A DNA stretch of 64,000 bases, taken from the NCBI RefSeq assembly GCF_022819365.1, contig NZ_CP089289.1, positions 62,001 through 126,000 on the forward strand. Reading direction: 5' to 3'. The number at the start of each line of letters is the position of its first letter. The stretch's first letter is position 1. The position numbers and the translations under genes were made by a program. The DNA is from Candidatus Nanosynbacter sp. HMT-352 (lineage in GTDB: Bacteria; Patescibacteriota; Saccharimonadia; Saccharimonadales; Saccharimonadaceae). Positions 8,447 to 17,123 of this stretch are shown here, piece by piece. The notes beneath the pieces were generated by a model, which was given only the letters and a program-made list of their open reading frames with translations, was not told where the DNA came from and searched no databases.

Positions 8447-10225
8447 ATGAAAAATAGAATTTTGGCGGCAGAAACTTCTAAAAAAGTTGGTGAAAATATT
8501 ACAGTTGCGGGCTGGGTTCATTCCAGGCGTGATCATGGCGGATTGATTTTTATTGATTTGCGCGACCATACGGGTTTGGTTCAGTTGGTTATTAACCCTG
8601 ATAAAAAAGATGCTTTTTCTTTGGCGGAAAGCTTACGAGATGAGTTTGTGATTCGTGCTTGTGGCGTGGTTGCGGAGCGTGGTGAAGGTCTGAAAAATCC
8701 GAATATTGCCAGTGGTGATGTGGAAATTGTTGTGGACAATTTGGAGATTTTGAACCGAGCTGAAACTTTGCCAATTCAGCCATTTGCCGAGGATAATCAA
8801 GCTGGCGAAGAACTAAGATTCAAATATCGTTATCTTGATTTGCGTCGTCCAAAAATGCAAAACATGCTTAAAAAACGCGCCGAAATGTATCGTCGAATCC
8901 ATGAATATATGGACGATCGAGATTTTATTGAAATTCAAACGCCAATTTTAGCTAATTCAAGTCCTGAGGGTGCGCGTGATTTTCTGATTCCTAGTCGTTT
9001 GCAAGAAGGGAAGTTTTATGCCTTGCCACAAGCTCCACAGCAGTTTAAGCAGCTGCTGATGGTTGGTGGCGTGCCGCGTTATTATCAGTTGGCGGCTTGT
9101 TTCCGCGACGAAGATCCGCGAGCAGACCGCTTGTATGGCGAGTTTTATCAGCTTGATTTAGAGATGAGTTTTGCCGAAAATGGCGAAGAAGTTCGCACTG
9201 AAGTTGAGCCTTTGATGAAGCAACTGGCAACTGATTTTGCTGGTAAAAAATTGTTGGATTTGAGCGATTTGGCAGTTGGTGATGGCAGTTCAATTCCGCG
9301 GATTTCGTATCGTGACGCCATGGAAACTTACGGTTCTGACAAGCCGGATTTGCGATTTGGTATGGAATTGATAGAACTGACGGACGTATTATCGGAGACT
9401 GAGTTTGGCGTATTTAAAAATGCTGAATGCGTTAAGGCTATTTGCGTAAAAAATGGCGCAAGTTTGAGTCGCAAGCAAATTGACAATTTCACTAATATCG
9501 CTAAAAGTGAAGGCGCCGGCGGTTTGGCATACATCACATATCAAGACGGTGAAGCAAAATCTCCAATTGCGAAATTCTTGAGTGAGAAGGAATTAGCTGA
9601 TATCCAGCAGAAAACTGGTGCGGTTGATGGCGATGCAGTGTTCTTTGGCGCTGATTCTCGCTCGGTTGTTAACACGGTATTGGGGCGCTTGCGTAATGAA
9701 TTTGCCTCGCACTTTAATCTTAAGGACCCATCGGTCGTGGCGTCTGCTTGGATTATTGATTTTCCGTTTTACGAGTGGGATGACCGAAGTAAAAAACTTG
9801 ATTTTGGGCATAATCCGTTCAGTATGCCAAAGGGTGGTTTGCAAGCTCTGGAATCTGCTGAAACTGACGCCGAAAAATTATCCATTGTCGCTGACCAATT
9901 TGACATGGTGATGAACGGCTATGAGATTTGCTCTGGTGGTGTTCGTAATCATAACCCAGCGGTGCTTTATAAAGTGTTCGGTTTACTGGGCTTCAGTGAG
10001 TCTTATGTTGAAGAAAAGTTTGGTGCTATGTTAGGCGCTTTCAAATACGGCGCTCCGCCTCACGCAGGATGTGCTTTTGGTGTTGATCGTATTTTGATGG
10101 AATTGACCGATGAGCAAAACGTCCGCGAGACTCTGGCGTTTCCAAAGAATGGCTCTGGTGTGGATGTGATGATGAATTCGCCATCAGTTGTCGATCCTGC
10201 TCAGCTACGCGAATTGGGTTTGTGA
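8447..10225 (+). CDS. aspS: Aspartyl-tRNA synthetase
   Basis: Class II aminoacyl-tRNA synthetase charging tRNA-Asp, 592 aa, the normal length of the bacterial type. It has an N-terminal OB-fold anticodon domain (VAGWVHSRRDHGG), class II motif 2 (FRDEDPRADR at about 222), the bacterial GAD insertion (about 300-420) and motif 3 (GCAFGVDRILMEL at about 545). Whether it also makes Asp-tRNA-Asn cannot be read here. TATAAT (8434-8439) ends 7 nt before the ATG, so it is probably leaderless. Confidence 0.97.
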   Translation: MKNRILAAETSKKVGENITVAGWVHSRRDHGGLIFIDLRDHTGLVQLVINPDKKDAFSLAESLRDEFVIRACGVVAERGEGLKNPNIASGDVEIVVDNLEILNRAETLPIQPFAEDNQAGEELRFKYRYLDLRRPKMQNMLKKRAEMYRRIHEYMDDRDFIEIQTPILANSSPEGARDFLIPSRLQEGKFYALPQAPQQFKQLLMVGGVPRYYQLAACFRDEDPRADRLYGEFYQLDLEMSFAENGEEVRTEVEPLMKQLATDFAGKKLLDLSDLAVGDGSSIPRISYRDAMETYGSDKPDLRFGMELIELTDVLSETEFGVFKNAECVKAICVKNGASLSRKQIDNFTNIAKSEGAGGLAYITYQDGEAKSPIAKFLSEKELADIQQKTGAVDGDAVFFGADSRSVVNTVLGRLRNEFASHFNLKDPSVVASAWIIDFPFYEWDDRSKKLDFGHNPFSMPKGGLQALESAETDAEKLSIVADQFDMVMNGYEICSGGVRNHNPAVLYKVFGLLGFSESYVEEKFGAMLGAFKYGAPPHAGCAFGVDRILMELTDEQNVRETLAFPKNGSGVDVMMNSPSVVDPAQLRELGL

Positions 10226-10260
10226 GATTTAGCATTGAGTTCACGGGAGACGTTCGTAGG

Positions 10261-11049
10261 ATGATGGACAATATTATTCTTCACATTCCTCATGCCTCGT
10301 TGTGCTTGCCGCCTGATTTTTGGCGTGATATTACGATAGATAAAGAGATTATCGAGAGGGAATTGCGTTTCATTGTTGATTATAAAGTTGATGAGCTCGT
10401 TAAAAATATAGATAGCCATAAAATTATAGCTAAATATTCGCGACTATATTGTGATGTTGAGAGATTCCGCAGTGATGAGGATGAGCCGATGGCTAAGCTG
10501 GGTATGGGAGCGATTTATACACATTTATCTGACGGTACGCAATATCGCAAAATAGGATCATCCCGCCGAGAGGAAATTTTGGGTAAATCATACGACTTAC
10601 ACCACAAACAGCTAAACGCATTGAGTAGGGAAATTGTTGATCAATATGGTTCATGTGTGATTATTGATATTCATAGTTATAGCGATGAATTAGTGCGAAG
10701 ATTGTTTGGCTGGACGGAGAATTTACCAGATATTTGCCTTGGCTATGATGAAAAATGGGTTAGCAAAGACAATGTATCAAAATTAAAAACATATATTGAA
10801 GGAATGGGATATAGTTGTGAGTTAAATTATCCGTATTCTGGGGCGCTGGTTCCGATGGAATTTTATCACGATGAAAATCCAAAGATACAGTCGGTGATGT
10901 TGGAAATTAATAGGCGCGTCTATTTGAATGGTGGTGTGGTGAGTAAAAAGGCTGTGTGCAATATAGATAAAATAATAAATTTTATCGCAGAAAATCTAAA
11001 TCCTAACACCCAGCCATGCCGCCAAAATGTCGCCTGCGAAGTAGGCTAA
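10261..11049 (+). CDS. N-formylglutamate amidohydrolase-like protein
   Basis: About 262 aa, beginning MMDNIILHIPHASLCLP, the conserved N-terminal strand of the FGase family, with CDVERF near residue 66 and the metal-ligand segment VIIDIHSYS near 135. Family members are zinc-dependent hydrolases related to carboxypeptidases; the physiological substrate here is unknown, since no histidine-degradation genes are nearby. The frame opens at a GTG at 10222 that overlaps the aspS stop, but the tandem ATGs at 10261/10264 fit the family start better. Its 3' end overlaps the convergent VIT-like gene by 54 bp. Confidence 0.75.
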   Translation: MMDNIILHIPHASLCLPPDFWRDITIDKEIIERELRFIVDYKVDELVKNIDSHKIIAKYSRLYCDVERFRSDEDEPMAKLGMGAIYTHLSDGTQYRKIGSSRREEILGKSYDLHHKQLNALSREIVDQYGSCVIIDIHSYSDELVRRLFGWTENLPDICLGYDEKWVSKDNVSKLKTYIEGMGYSCELNYPYSGALVPMEFYHDENPKIQSVMLEINRRVYLNGGVVSKKAVCNIDKIINFIAENLNPNTQPCRQNVACEVG

Positions 11050-11535
11050 TCCTGCCGCAATTGCCCCAAGGAGCAGTGTGATGCCTGCAGATTGCCAAGG
11101 TGATTGTTTGCTGACTTTACCTTTGATGAAGCCGATTGCTAAGAACGTTGCCGCAGTTAGCACTGAGCTAACATAGAATAATACCGCGTTTGGCGCTTTT
11201 AAGTTTGCAATTACATCAATCAAATATGGCAATACTGGTACGCTACCGACCACCACGAAAGCTAAGAATGTTACTGCGCCTATGATCTTTGGAGATGAGC
11301 GTTTTTGGGTGTCGCGCACAGATTCTTCATGTTCTGCACTTGCTGCTAAATATGCGCTAGAGCCCATTGAGAATCCGTCGGCTATTAAATTAGCAATTCC
11401 TAATATAAGAATGACTGAACTGGATATTCCAGCACCGGCTGAAGCCGCCACGACTGCAAATGTTGTTACCGTGCCGTCGACTGCGCCATAAACAAATTCC
11501 GGTATGTATCGTTTGAAAAAATCTCGCATAACCAT
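10996..11535 (-). CDS. Short VIT1/CCC1-family membrane protein
   Basis: A 179-aa protein with the VIT signature near the N-terminus (YGAVDGTVTTFAVVAAS, then NLIADGFSMGSSAYLA) and about five membrane segments. The VIT/CCC1 family moves Fe2+/Mn2+ across membranes. Compared with canonical members of about 230 aa, the acidic cytoplasmic metal-binding domain between helices 2 and 3 is reduced to a short EHEESVRDTQKR linker. Its function is therefore only a family-level guess. It is convergent with, and overlaps, the previous gene. Confidence 0.75.
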   Translation of the reverse strand: MVMRDFFKRYIPEFVYGAVDGTVTTFAVVAASAGAGISSSVILILGIANLIADGFSMGSSAYLAASAEHEESVRDTQKRSSPKIIGAVTFLAFVVVGSVPVLPYLIDVIANLKAPNAVLFYVSSVLTAATFLAIGFIKGKVSKQSPWQSAGITLLLGAIAAGLAYFAGDILAAWLGVRI

Positions 11536-11575
11536 ACCAGTTTATCATATTATTAACGATTAGCGGACGTCTTTA

Positions 11576-11604
11576 TTGACAATTTAATAAGCTTATGCTA
11601 TAGT
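11576..11604 (+). promoter_or_regulatory. Sigma70 promoter for the 11.7 kb envelope-protein genes
   Basis: TTGACA (11576-11581), a 17-bp spacer and TATAGT (11599-11604). Transcription would start near 11611, leaving an 80-nt leader before the GTG start at 11692. Confidence 0.7.
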
Positions 11605-11691
11605 GAAATAGTTAGATTATCTAATACAAACAATTTAACAAGCATGCTAAAATAAACATAACAAATATAAACTTTTGCAGAAAGGTAAAGC

Positions 11692-11913
11692 GTGGAAGAT
11701 ATCCAAACAGCCATCGTTTTATTATCAATCATCGTAGGATTGTTGTCGGTTATTATCGTAACGCTACTGGCAGTGGTCATCGCCTTGTTGGTAAGACTTA
11801 ATACGGTCATGAAAAGCGTTAGTAAAATTACAACTAACGTAGCTAGTGCGACTGAGTGGTTGTCGCCAACAAAAGTTTTTAGTGAAATATCAGGTTTGTT
11901 TCGTAAAAAATAA
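11692..11913 (+). CDS. Small single-pass membrane protein
   Basis: A 73-aa protein with one long hydrophobic segment (about residues 6-36) and a short cytoplasmic tail ending in basic residues (LFRKK). It starts at GTG with AAAGG about 8 nt upstream. It resembles small DUF948-like proteins often found beside YtxH proteins, as here, but the match is weak. It shares an operon with the YtxH-like gene 19 nt downstream. Confidence 0.7.
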   Translation: MEDIQTAIVLLSIIVGLLSVIIVTLLAVVIALLVRLNTVMKSVSKITTNVASATEWLSPTKVFSEISGLFRKK

Positions 11914-11932
11914 TTAAAAAAGGAGTAAATAT

Positions 11933-12202
11933 ATGAAAAAAGTTTTAGCAATTATCGGAGCAGTGGCAGCAGGTTTTACAGCTGGAATTTTAACTGCACC
12001 AAAGAGCGGTAAGGAAACAAGGAAAGACTTGAAAGATAAAGCTGTAAAATTGAAAGCCGACACTGAAAAAGTAGCTTGCAAAGCGACCGCTGCAGCTAAA
12101 GACAGTGTAGATTCATTGAAAGCTGGTTCTCAGAAAGTTGGAGACGCCGTAGTAGAAACTGCAAAAGATGTTAAGGGTAACGTCGAAAAACGTTTCAAGT
12201 AA
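11933..12202 (+). CDS. YtxH-domain small envelope protein
   Basis: An 89-aa protein with an N-terminal hydrophobic Gly/Ala-rich segment (AIIGAVAAGFTAGILTAP), the SGKETRKDLKDKA motif typical of YtxH proteins and a helical, charged Lys/Ala-rich tail. Homologues are general-stress-associated membrane proteins of unknown mechanism. A good Shine-Dalgarno (AAGGAG) precedes the start. Confidence 0.85.
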   Translation: MKKVLAIIGAVAAGFTAGILTAPKSGKETRKDLKDKAVKLKADTEKVACKATAAAKDSVDSLKAGSQKVGDAVVETAKDVKGNVEKRFK

Positions 12203-12205
12203 TAT

Positions 12206-12235
12206 TTGACTCTATTCAAGAAGACGTGAGATAAT
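12206..12235 (+). promoter_or_regulatory. Promoter for the secreted-protein pair at 12.2-13.1 kb
   Basis: TTGACT (12206-12211), an 18-bp spacer and GATAAT (12230-12235), 7 nt before the ATG at 12243. A leaderless message is expected. Confidence 0.6.
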
Positions 12236-12242
12236 ATAAGTG

Positions 12243-12785
12243 ATGAAAAAAATTACTTTCTATCTCGCGTCTTTTTTGATTGCTTCTAGTTTGTTAGTGA
12301 CGCCACGGGCAGTTGAGGCTCAGTCTGTCGATGCTACGGCTGATTCTGAGATTATAAAAACGCTTGATCGAAACTGTAGTTCCGTAAGAGTTGCTATTAA
12401 AAACATCCATACCAATGACGCTCTAACTAGAGTTAACATTGGACAAAGATATAATTCTATTTCTACCAAACTTATGGCCAGGCTGAACGGTCGATTGGCA
12501 ATCAATAAGCTGGACAGTTCAAAGTTAGTGAACATTACTAATGAATTCGAGTCGACGAGACTTAAGTTTAATAGCAATTACAACGATTACGATACTGCTA
12601 TGACTGATCTTCAGCGCGCAAATTGCTCTAATAATGCGGTGGACTATTATCAAAAATTGACCGTCGCTCGCGAGGCTCGTAATAAACTTTCTGAGGATGT
12701 GAAGGTCTTGGATGAATTGTTAGTGAGATATAAAGAAGAAGTGCAAGTTATTAAAAATTCGCTGTCTGGAGGTTCTAATGAATAG
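12243..12785 (+). CDS. Secreted helical protein of unknown function
   Basis: About 180 aa with a clear signal peptide (MKKITFYLASFLIASSLLV, cleavage probable near VEAQS) and a mature part rich in predicted helix with two cysteines (RNCSSV, RANCSN). I do not recognise the family. The last codons overlap the next gene by 8 bp and contain its Shine-Dalgarno (GGAGG), so the two are translationally coupled. The spacing of the -10 box decides between ATG 12243 and GTG 12240. Confidence 0.75.
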   Translation: MKKITFYLASFLIASSLLVTPRAVEAQSVDATADSEIIKTLDRNCSSVRVAIKNIHTNDALTRVNIGQRYNSISTKLMARLNGRLAINKLDSSKLVNITNEFESTRLKFNSNYNDYDTAMTDLQRANCSNNAVDYYQKLTVAREARNKLSEDVKVLDELLVRYKEEVQVIKNSLSGGSNE

Positions 12786-13122
12786 AGCTAAGGAATTATT
12801 TCGTAGTTATAAATTCGCTACATTTATTGGACTGACTATTGCGGTCTCAGTTGTGTTGGTGTCGATCGCGATGTTTATGTATTACAAGACTGACGCTTAT
12901 CGATTGGATTTGAGTCGTCCAGAATACGCTTCTCGCCGTAACCAAATTAGCAAGGATGCGAATGAAAAAAGTCACGAATTTGACGCGCAAGGCTCAGTAA
13001 ATAAGGATACATTGAAGGAATTTTTGGGAATTTATGATAAAGAAGTAGAGAACGTTAATAAGATCAAAGCGTTTTCTAATGATGTGTTGAGCGATAAAGA
13101 ATTGGGCTTGTCTAATAATTAA
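12778..13122 (+). CDS. Small membrane-anchored protein, partner of the preceding secreted protein
   Basis: A 114-aa protein with one N-terminal membrane segment (about residues 15-34) followed by a charged helical extracytoplasmic region. Function unknown. It is coupled to the upstream gene by an 8-bp overlap, so the two probably act together at the envelope (inference). Confidence 0.75.
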   Translation: MNRAKELFRSYKFATFIGLTIAVSVVLVSIAMFMYYKTDAYRLDLSRPEYASRRNQISKDANEKSHEFDAQGSVNKDTLKEFLGIYDKEVENVNKIKAFSNDVLSDKELGLSNN

Positions 13123-13125
13123 TCT

Positions 13126-14028
13126 TTATCTTCTGGTTATTGAGGTTGGTGTCGGCAGAGTCGCCAGAAGAACTCCTTCGCGATCAAAGTTTTGTAGCAA
13201 TCGATGTCGCATCTCGGAGGTTACAGACCACTGATCTGATGGCTGAGTTTTTCCGGCAATGATCAATTCTGTTCCTCGTCCTGTAATATCACCAACGGAA
13301 ACGAATTTAGGCGGATCGATAATTTTCTTTTGCCAAGCCTTTTCTTTAGCTAATTCTTGACCAGTAGCGTTAATAATGTCTGTAACTGCAGAAATGTCAG
13401 AACTTGGGTCGATATAAATGCTGAAGCGCGACATACTATAGCCCATAGTTTTATTGATAACGTGCTGAATCGTACCATTTGGAACATAATGAACATTGCC
13501 CTCAGAATCTCGTATAACAGTAGTGCGAGTGCCGACTCTCTCGACGGTTCCAGCAGCTCCCATTACGTCAACAACATCGCCAACACGATATTGATTTTCA
13601 GCGATGATGAAAATACCAGACAAGAAGTCCTTAACGAGCGATTGAGCGCCAAATCCTAACGCCACACCGATTATGCCGGCGCTGGCGAATAGAGGCGATA
13701 AATCAAATAGAAATAGTTTATTGGCGACAATTGCGGCGACATAGAAAATTATTATAATTTGCCAGAAACTTCTGGTTAATTGGATGAGAGTTTTTTCGCG
13801 CTTTTCTATGTCTTTACGGTGCCAGGAACGATGTTTAGCGGTGGAGCGTATAGAATAATGGATAGTCCAAGATAATAAATATTTCCCCAGAAAATAAACA
13901 AAAACAGAGCCAATAATAATGCTGACTGTGTCGATAATGCGCTCACTAATTAACCAGCCAAGGTTGTTGCCATGAAGCCATTGACCCAACGTCGAAGAAT
14001 CTAAGAACTGTTTTATAAGCTTATCCAT
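13126..14028 (-). CDS. mscS: MscS-family small-conductance mechanosensitive channel
   Basis: About 300 aa with three or more N-terminal membrane segments, a Gly/Ala-rich pore helix (ASAGIIGVALGFGAQSLV, about residues 112-129) and the MscS beta domain (YRVGDVVDVMGAAGTVE and the NGTIQ region). It protects against hypo-osmotic shock. The frame is open further upstream, but the ATG at 14028 is preferred: a minus-strand TATACT (14043-14038) ends 9 nt before it. It shares a 24-bp divergent intergenic region with trmB. Confidence 0.9.
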   Translation of the reverse strand: MDKLIKQFLDSSTLGQWLHGNNLGWLISERIIDTVSIIIGSVFVYFLGKYLLSWTIHYSIRSTAKHRSWHRKDIEKREKTLIQLTRSFWQIIIIFYVAAIVANKLFLFDLSPLFASAGIIGVALGFGAQSLVKDFLSGIFIIAENQYRVGDVVDVMGAAGTVERVGTRTTVIRDSEGNVHYVPNGTIQHVINKTMGYSMSRFSIYIDPSSDISAVTDIINATGQELAKEKAWQKKIIDPPKFVSVGDITGRGTELIIAGKTQPSDQWSVTSEMRHRLLQNFDREGVLLATLPTPTSITRR

Positions 14029-14037
14029 TATTGATTT

Positions 14038-14045
14038 AGTATAAT
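14038..14045. promoter_or_regulatory. Overlapping divergent -10 elements (mscS / trmB)
   Basis: Plus-strand TATAAT (14040-14045) serves trmB 7 nt downstream. Minus-strand TATACT (14043-14038) serves mscS 9 nt downstream. The boxes share four base pairs, so the two promoters should be mutually exclusive. Confidence 0.6.
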
Positions 14046-14052
14046 AGAAAAT

Positions 14053-14694
14053 ATGAGTTTTGTCGATCCGAATCAATTTATTATCACCAGAAAACGTAAG
14101 AAGTATAAATTTGCTTTATTCCACAATTCACCTCTATGTTTTGAGTTTGACGAGTGGATAAAGCGGGAAGTTGATTGTTTGGAAATCGGTGCTGGAACTG
14201 GACTATTCAGCGTGGAGCTTGCGCTGCGCCATCCCGAAAAGACATTTTTGGCAATTGACGTGAAAGGTGATCGATTACAGAAGGGCGCGAAAATTGCTGA
14301 AGAAAAGGGGCTGGAGAATGTGTTTTTTGTTCGAGCGCGGGCTGACCAAATAGACCAATTAGTAGAGCAGAATTCTTTGGAGCAAATTTGGGTAACATTT
14401 TCTGATCCGTTCCCGAGGAAGCATAGCGCTGGGCGTCGCTTGACTCATCCTAATTTTTTGAAGAAGTATTCTTCATTGCTAAAATCGGACGGATCTTTAT
14501 TAATCAAACACGACGATCACATTTTTTTCTGCTGGAGCTTGGAGCAATTGGTGGCAGAAAAATGGCAAATTAAGGAGTTGAGTTTTGATCTTCATGAATC
14601 CGCGCTAAATGACGAATATAAAATAATGACGACTTACGAACAAAGGTGGATTGGCGAAGGAAAAACTATTAATTTCGTAAGAGTTACCCGCTAA
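14053..14694 (+). CDS. trmB: tRNA (guanine-N7-)-methyltransferase
   Basis: A 213-aa SAM-dependent methyltransferase that makes m7G46 in tRNA. It has the SAM motif LEIGAGTGLFS (about residue 41), AIDVKGDRLQKGA, and the TrmB signature SDPFPRKHSAGRRLTHP (about 117). Length and motif order are normal. It starts leaderless from TATAAT at 14040-14045. Confidence 0.95.
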   Translation: MSFVDPNQFIITRKRKKYKFALFHNSPLCFEFDEWIKREVDCLEIGAGTGLFSVELALRHPEKTFLAIDVKGDRLQKGAKIAEEKGLENVFFVRARADQIDQLVEQNSLEQIWVTFSDPFPRKHSAGRRLTHPNFLKKYSSLLKSDGSLLIKHDDHIFFCWSLEQLVAEKWQIKELSFDLHESALNDEYKIMTTYEQRWIGEGKTINFVRVTR

Positions 14695-14711
14695 TAAATG
14701 AAAGGAATATT

Positions 14712-15059
14712 ATGCAATTTAACGACTACTCAACTAAAGCAATTTCTACTTTAACAGATAAAGATTCTCATAAATATGGTGATGTTGACGCGAGATTGAT
14801 GGCGCAGATATTGGGATTAAGTGGTGAATCTGGCGAAGTTATGGAGAAGTTTAAGAAAATTTTACGTGATAAAAATGGCGAGATCTCAGAGAATGATCGC
14901 GACGCAATAATAAAAGAGCTCGGTGACGTGCTTTGGTATGTCAATTCTATAGCGCATTTGCTCGGTTGTAGTTTAGAAGAGGTGGCTCGCAGAAATAATG
15001 ATAAACTGCTCAGTCGCCAGAGTCGAGGGAAGATTCACGGCAGCGGCGATGATCGCTAA
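14712..15059 (+). CDS. MazG-like nucleotide pyrophosphohydrolase
   Basis: A 115-aa single-domain MazG-fold protein with the metal-binding pattern GESGEVMEK...KELGDVLWY. Family members hydrolyse (d)NTPs to monophosphates, removing aberrant nucleotides or modulating alarmones. It follows trmB by 17 nt with a GAAAGGAA Shine-Dalgarno. A second, more distant MazG-like gene lies at 31.1 kb. Its 3' end overlaps the convergent murC by 4 bp. Confidence 0.88.
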   Translation: MQFNDYSTKAISTLTDKDSHKYGDVDARLMAQILGLSGESGEVMEKFKKILRDKNGEISENDRDAIIKELGDVLWYVNSIAHLLGCSLEEVARRNNDKLLSRQSRGKIHGSGDDR

Positions 15060-16306
15060 TTTTTAGCTAATTGCTCGCGAATCCATCCGTCGATTGTGCC
15101 AGCGCCCATACACAGGACGAGCTTTCCAGAGTTCTTTGCTGCGGTGATTTCCTGCCATAAACTGTCATCTAATTCGGCAAAATGAACTTTTTCTTTGTCG
15201 ATATTTTTGGCAAGTTGTTGTGGTGTTAAAGTTGGCAAATCTGGATTTTCCCTAGTTAAGTAAGTTGGCAGCCAGTAAATTTCATTGGCATCACGGAAAA
15301 TATCATTAGTGTATTGACCAATTATTTCGTGCTGGCGAACATTTTGGTGTGGCTGATAAACCAGAGCTACATCGTTTGACAACTCCTTAGCCATCTGTAA
15401 TGTCGCTTGAATCTCAACTGGGTGATGTCCGTAGTCAGAATATAGATTTTCGGCGAGCTTTTCAAAACGTCGTCCTGAGCCGGGGAAGGAGTTTATTGCT
15501 TGGTATATTTCTAACTCCTCCGCGTCCACTCCGATATTCTTCAAAGCTTCAATCACCAAAGTAGCGTTCTTTCGATTATGCTCGCCAGGCAGAGTGATAT
15601 TTTTATTGGAATCGTGCAAGATTGTTAGATTTTTCTCATCAAATATGGCGGAATTTTCTTGCCACGCGATAATTTTTTTAGATTTTTCACCGAATTCGCG
15701 AAAGGCATCTAAGTAAGATTCTTTTGTTGGATATGTGTCTGGATGGTCGTAGTCAACAGATGTGATAAGGCTAATTTCTGGAGAAAAATGCAAAAAGTTG
15801 CGATCAAATTCATCACACTCGTATACGAAAAATTGGCTATTTTTATCAAACGTTCCGCTCGGTCCAAAGCTTAAAGTCGAGCCTACAGAATAACTGACAG
15901 GAATTTGCAATTGTTCCATTGTCCAGACTAGCAGGCTTGTTGTTGTGGTTTTTCCGTGGGTACCAGCGACCGCGATAAGTTTCAGGTTTTTATCAGCAAT
16001 AATCTGTGCCAGCAATTCGTCGCGCTTGCTGGTTTTTATGCCTAATTTTCGTGCCAAGACTAGCTCTGGGTGATCTTCCGGTAAAGCAGCGGTGTAAATA
16101 AACCAGTCAAATGGTGATTTATCGTGCTCTGATTGCAGGAACGCGCCAGATTGATCAAAAGAAATAGGAATTCCAGCTGACTCTAATTCGTTTGTGATTA
16201 GACTTGGTGATCTGTCGGAGCCGCAAACGTCATATCCAGCCTCTAAAGCAATTCTACTCAGCGGTCCGATGCCAACGCCGCCAATTCCTGAAAAATAAAT
16301 TCGCAT
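15056..16306 (-). CDS. murC: UDP-N-acetylmuramate--L-alanine ligase
   Basis: About 416 aa Mur ligase adding L-Ala to UDP-MurNAc. It has the N-terminal Rossmann motif GIGGVGIGPLSRIA, the ATP loop AVAGTHGKTTTTSLL, the central YECDEFDRNFL segment and the C-terminal DYGHHPVEIQATL. The start at 16306 is preferred over an ATG 30 nt upstream because TATAAT (16318-16313 on the minus strand) ends exactly 6 nt before it. Confidence 0.95.
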   Translation of the reverse strand: MRIYFSGIGGVGIGPLSRIALEAGYDVCGSDRSPSLITNELESAGIPISFDQSGAFLQSEHDKSPFDWFIYTAALPEDHPELVLARKLGIKTSKRDELLAQIIADKNLKLIAVAGTHGKTTTTSLLVWTMEQLQIPVSYSVGSTLSFGPSGTFDKNSQFFVYECDEFDRNFLHFSPEISLITSVDYDHPDTYPTKESYLDAFREFGEKSKKIIAWQENSAIFDEKNLTILHDSNKNITLPGEHNRKNATLVIEALKNIGVDAEELEIYQAINSFPGSGRRFEKLAENLYSDYGHHPVEIQATLQMAKELSNDVALVYQPHQNVRQHEIIGQYTNDIFRDANEIYWLPTYLTRENPDLPTLTPQQLAKNIDKEKVHFAELDDSLWQEITAAKNSGKLVLCMGAGTIDGWIREQLAKN

Positions 16307-16390
16307 ACAAATATTATACCACCGCAGCGGTAACAATATTCACGTCATTGGGATAATTTGCTATACTAAAATCATAGAGAAGGTGGTGGG

Positions 16391-17056
16391 ATGGCTATAG
16401 ACAAGAAGAAAACTAAGTTCAGAATTAAGCGACTCAGTCAGATTAAGACTTGGCAGTTGGTTATTTTATTGATTATGTCTGGTTTTATTTCGGCAACTTT
16501 TTTGAGGTTGAATAATGTTGGTATGGTCGAACGACGAGAATCTGTGGAGCATGCAGATAGGGCTGGAGATATAGTCAATCTTCAGCAGCGACTATACGAT
16601 TTGCAGCGTTATGTATCTACACATATGAACGCTGATCCGGGGAAGATTGCGCTGGATCATGCGTATAAACAAATGTATGACCGGAAGCTGAAAGAGTTCG
16701 AGGAGGAGATAAAAAATCAGTCTAACAATGATACTGTGTCGAAAGTTAGGGCTGTCTGTGATGCTAGAGCGCAGCAAGGCGGTTACGGCCGATTTACGAC
16801 ACAGGCGGATCCGAGGTATATCAATTGTATTAACGAGGAGTGGGCGAAATATCCTGCCGCGAAAGCCACTAACTTGCAGTTTGAAGCGCCTTCAACTGAG
16901 CCGTATTATCACACTTTCGTCTCGCCGATATGGTCAGCTGATTACGCGGGGTGGTCTTTGCTAGTGACGATATTTATTGCCATGATTATCGTAATGAGGT
17001 TGGTTATTCTGGGGATGTTAAAGTTGATGATTAGACGACGAAATAAGCTTTTTTAG
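16391..17056 (+). CDS. Two-pass membrane protein of unknown function
   Basis: A 221-aa protein with a basic N-terminus, a membrane segment at about 24-42, a long extracytoplasmic region containing a coiled coil (about 60-125) and two cysteines about 26 residues apart (VRAVCDARAQ, YINCINEEW), then a second membrane segment near 190-213 and a basic end (RRRNKLF). The cysteines could form a disulfide. No family recognised. It is preceded by GAAGGTGGTG as Shine-Dalgarno and by a TATACT box, so it is transcribed with a short leader. Confidence 0.75.
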   Translation: MAIDKKKTKFRIKRLSQIKTWQLVILLIMSGFISATFLRLNNVGMVERRESVEHADRAGDIVNLQQRLYDLQRYVSTHMNADPGKIALDHAYKQMYDRKLKEFEEEIKNQSNNDTVSKVRAVCDARAQQGGYGRFTTQADPRYINCINEEWAKYPAAKATNLQFEAPSTEPYYHTFVSPIWSADYAGWSLLVTIFIAMIIVMRLVILGMLKLMIRRRNKLF

Positions 17057-17069
17057 CTTGACAGGGGTG

Positions 17070-17091
17070 ATATAGAGATAGTAATCTATAT
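17070..17091. promoter_or_regulatory. Perfect 7-bp inverted repeat in the promoter of the 68-aa gene
   Basis: ATATAGA (17070-17076) and TCTATAT (17085-17091) separated by 8 bp, just downstream of a TTGACA box (17058-17063) and spanning the expected -10 region. The position suits a repressor operator; a 5'-UTR hairpin is the alternative. Confidence 0.45.
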
Positions 17092-17123
17092 AGGTATATC
17101 ATTAATAGGAGGTATATAACCAA

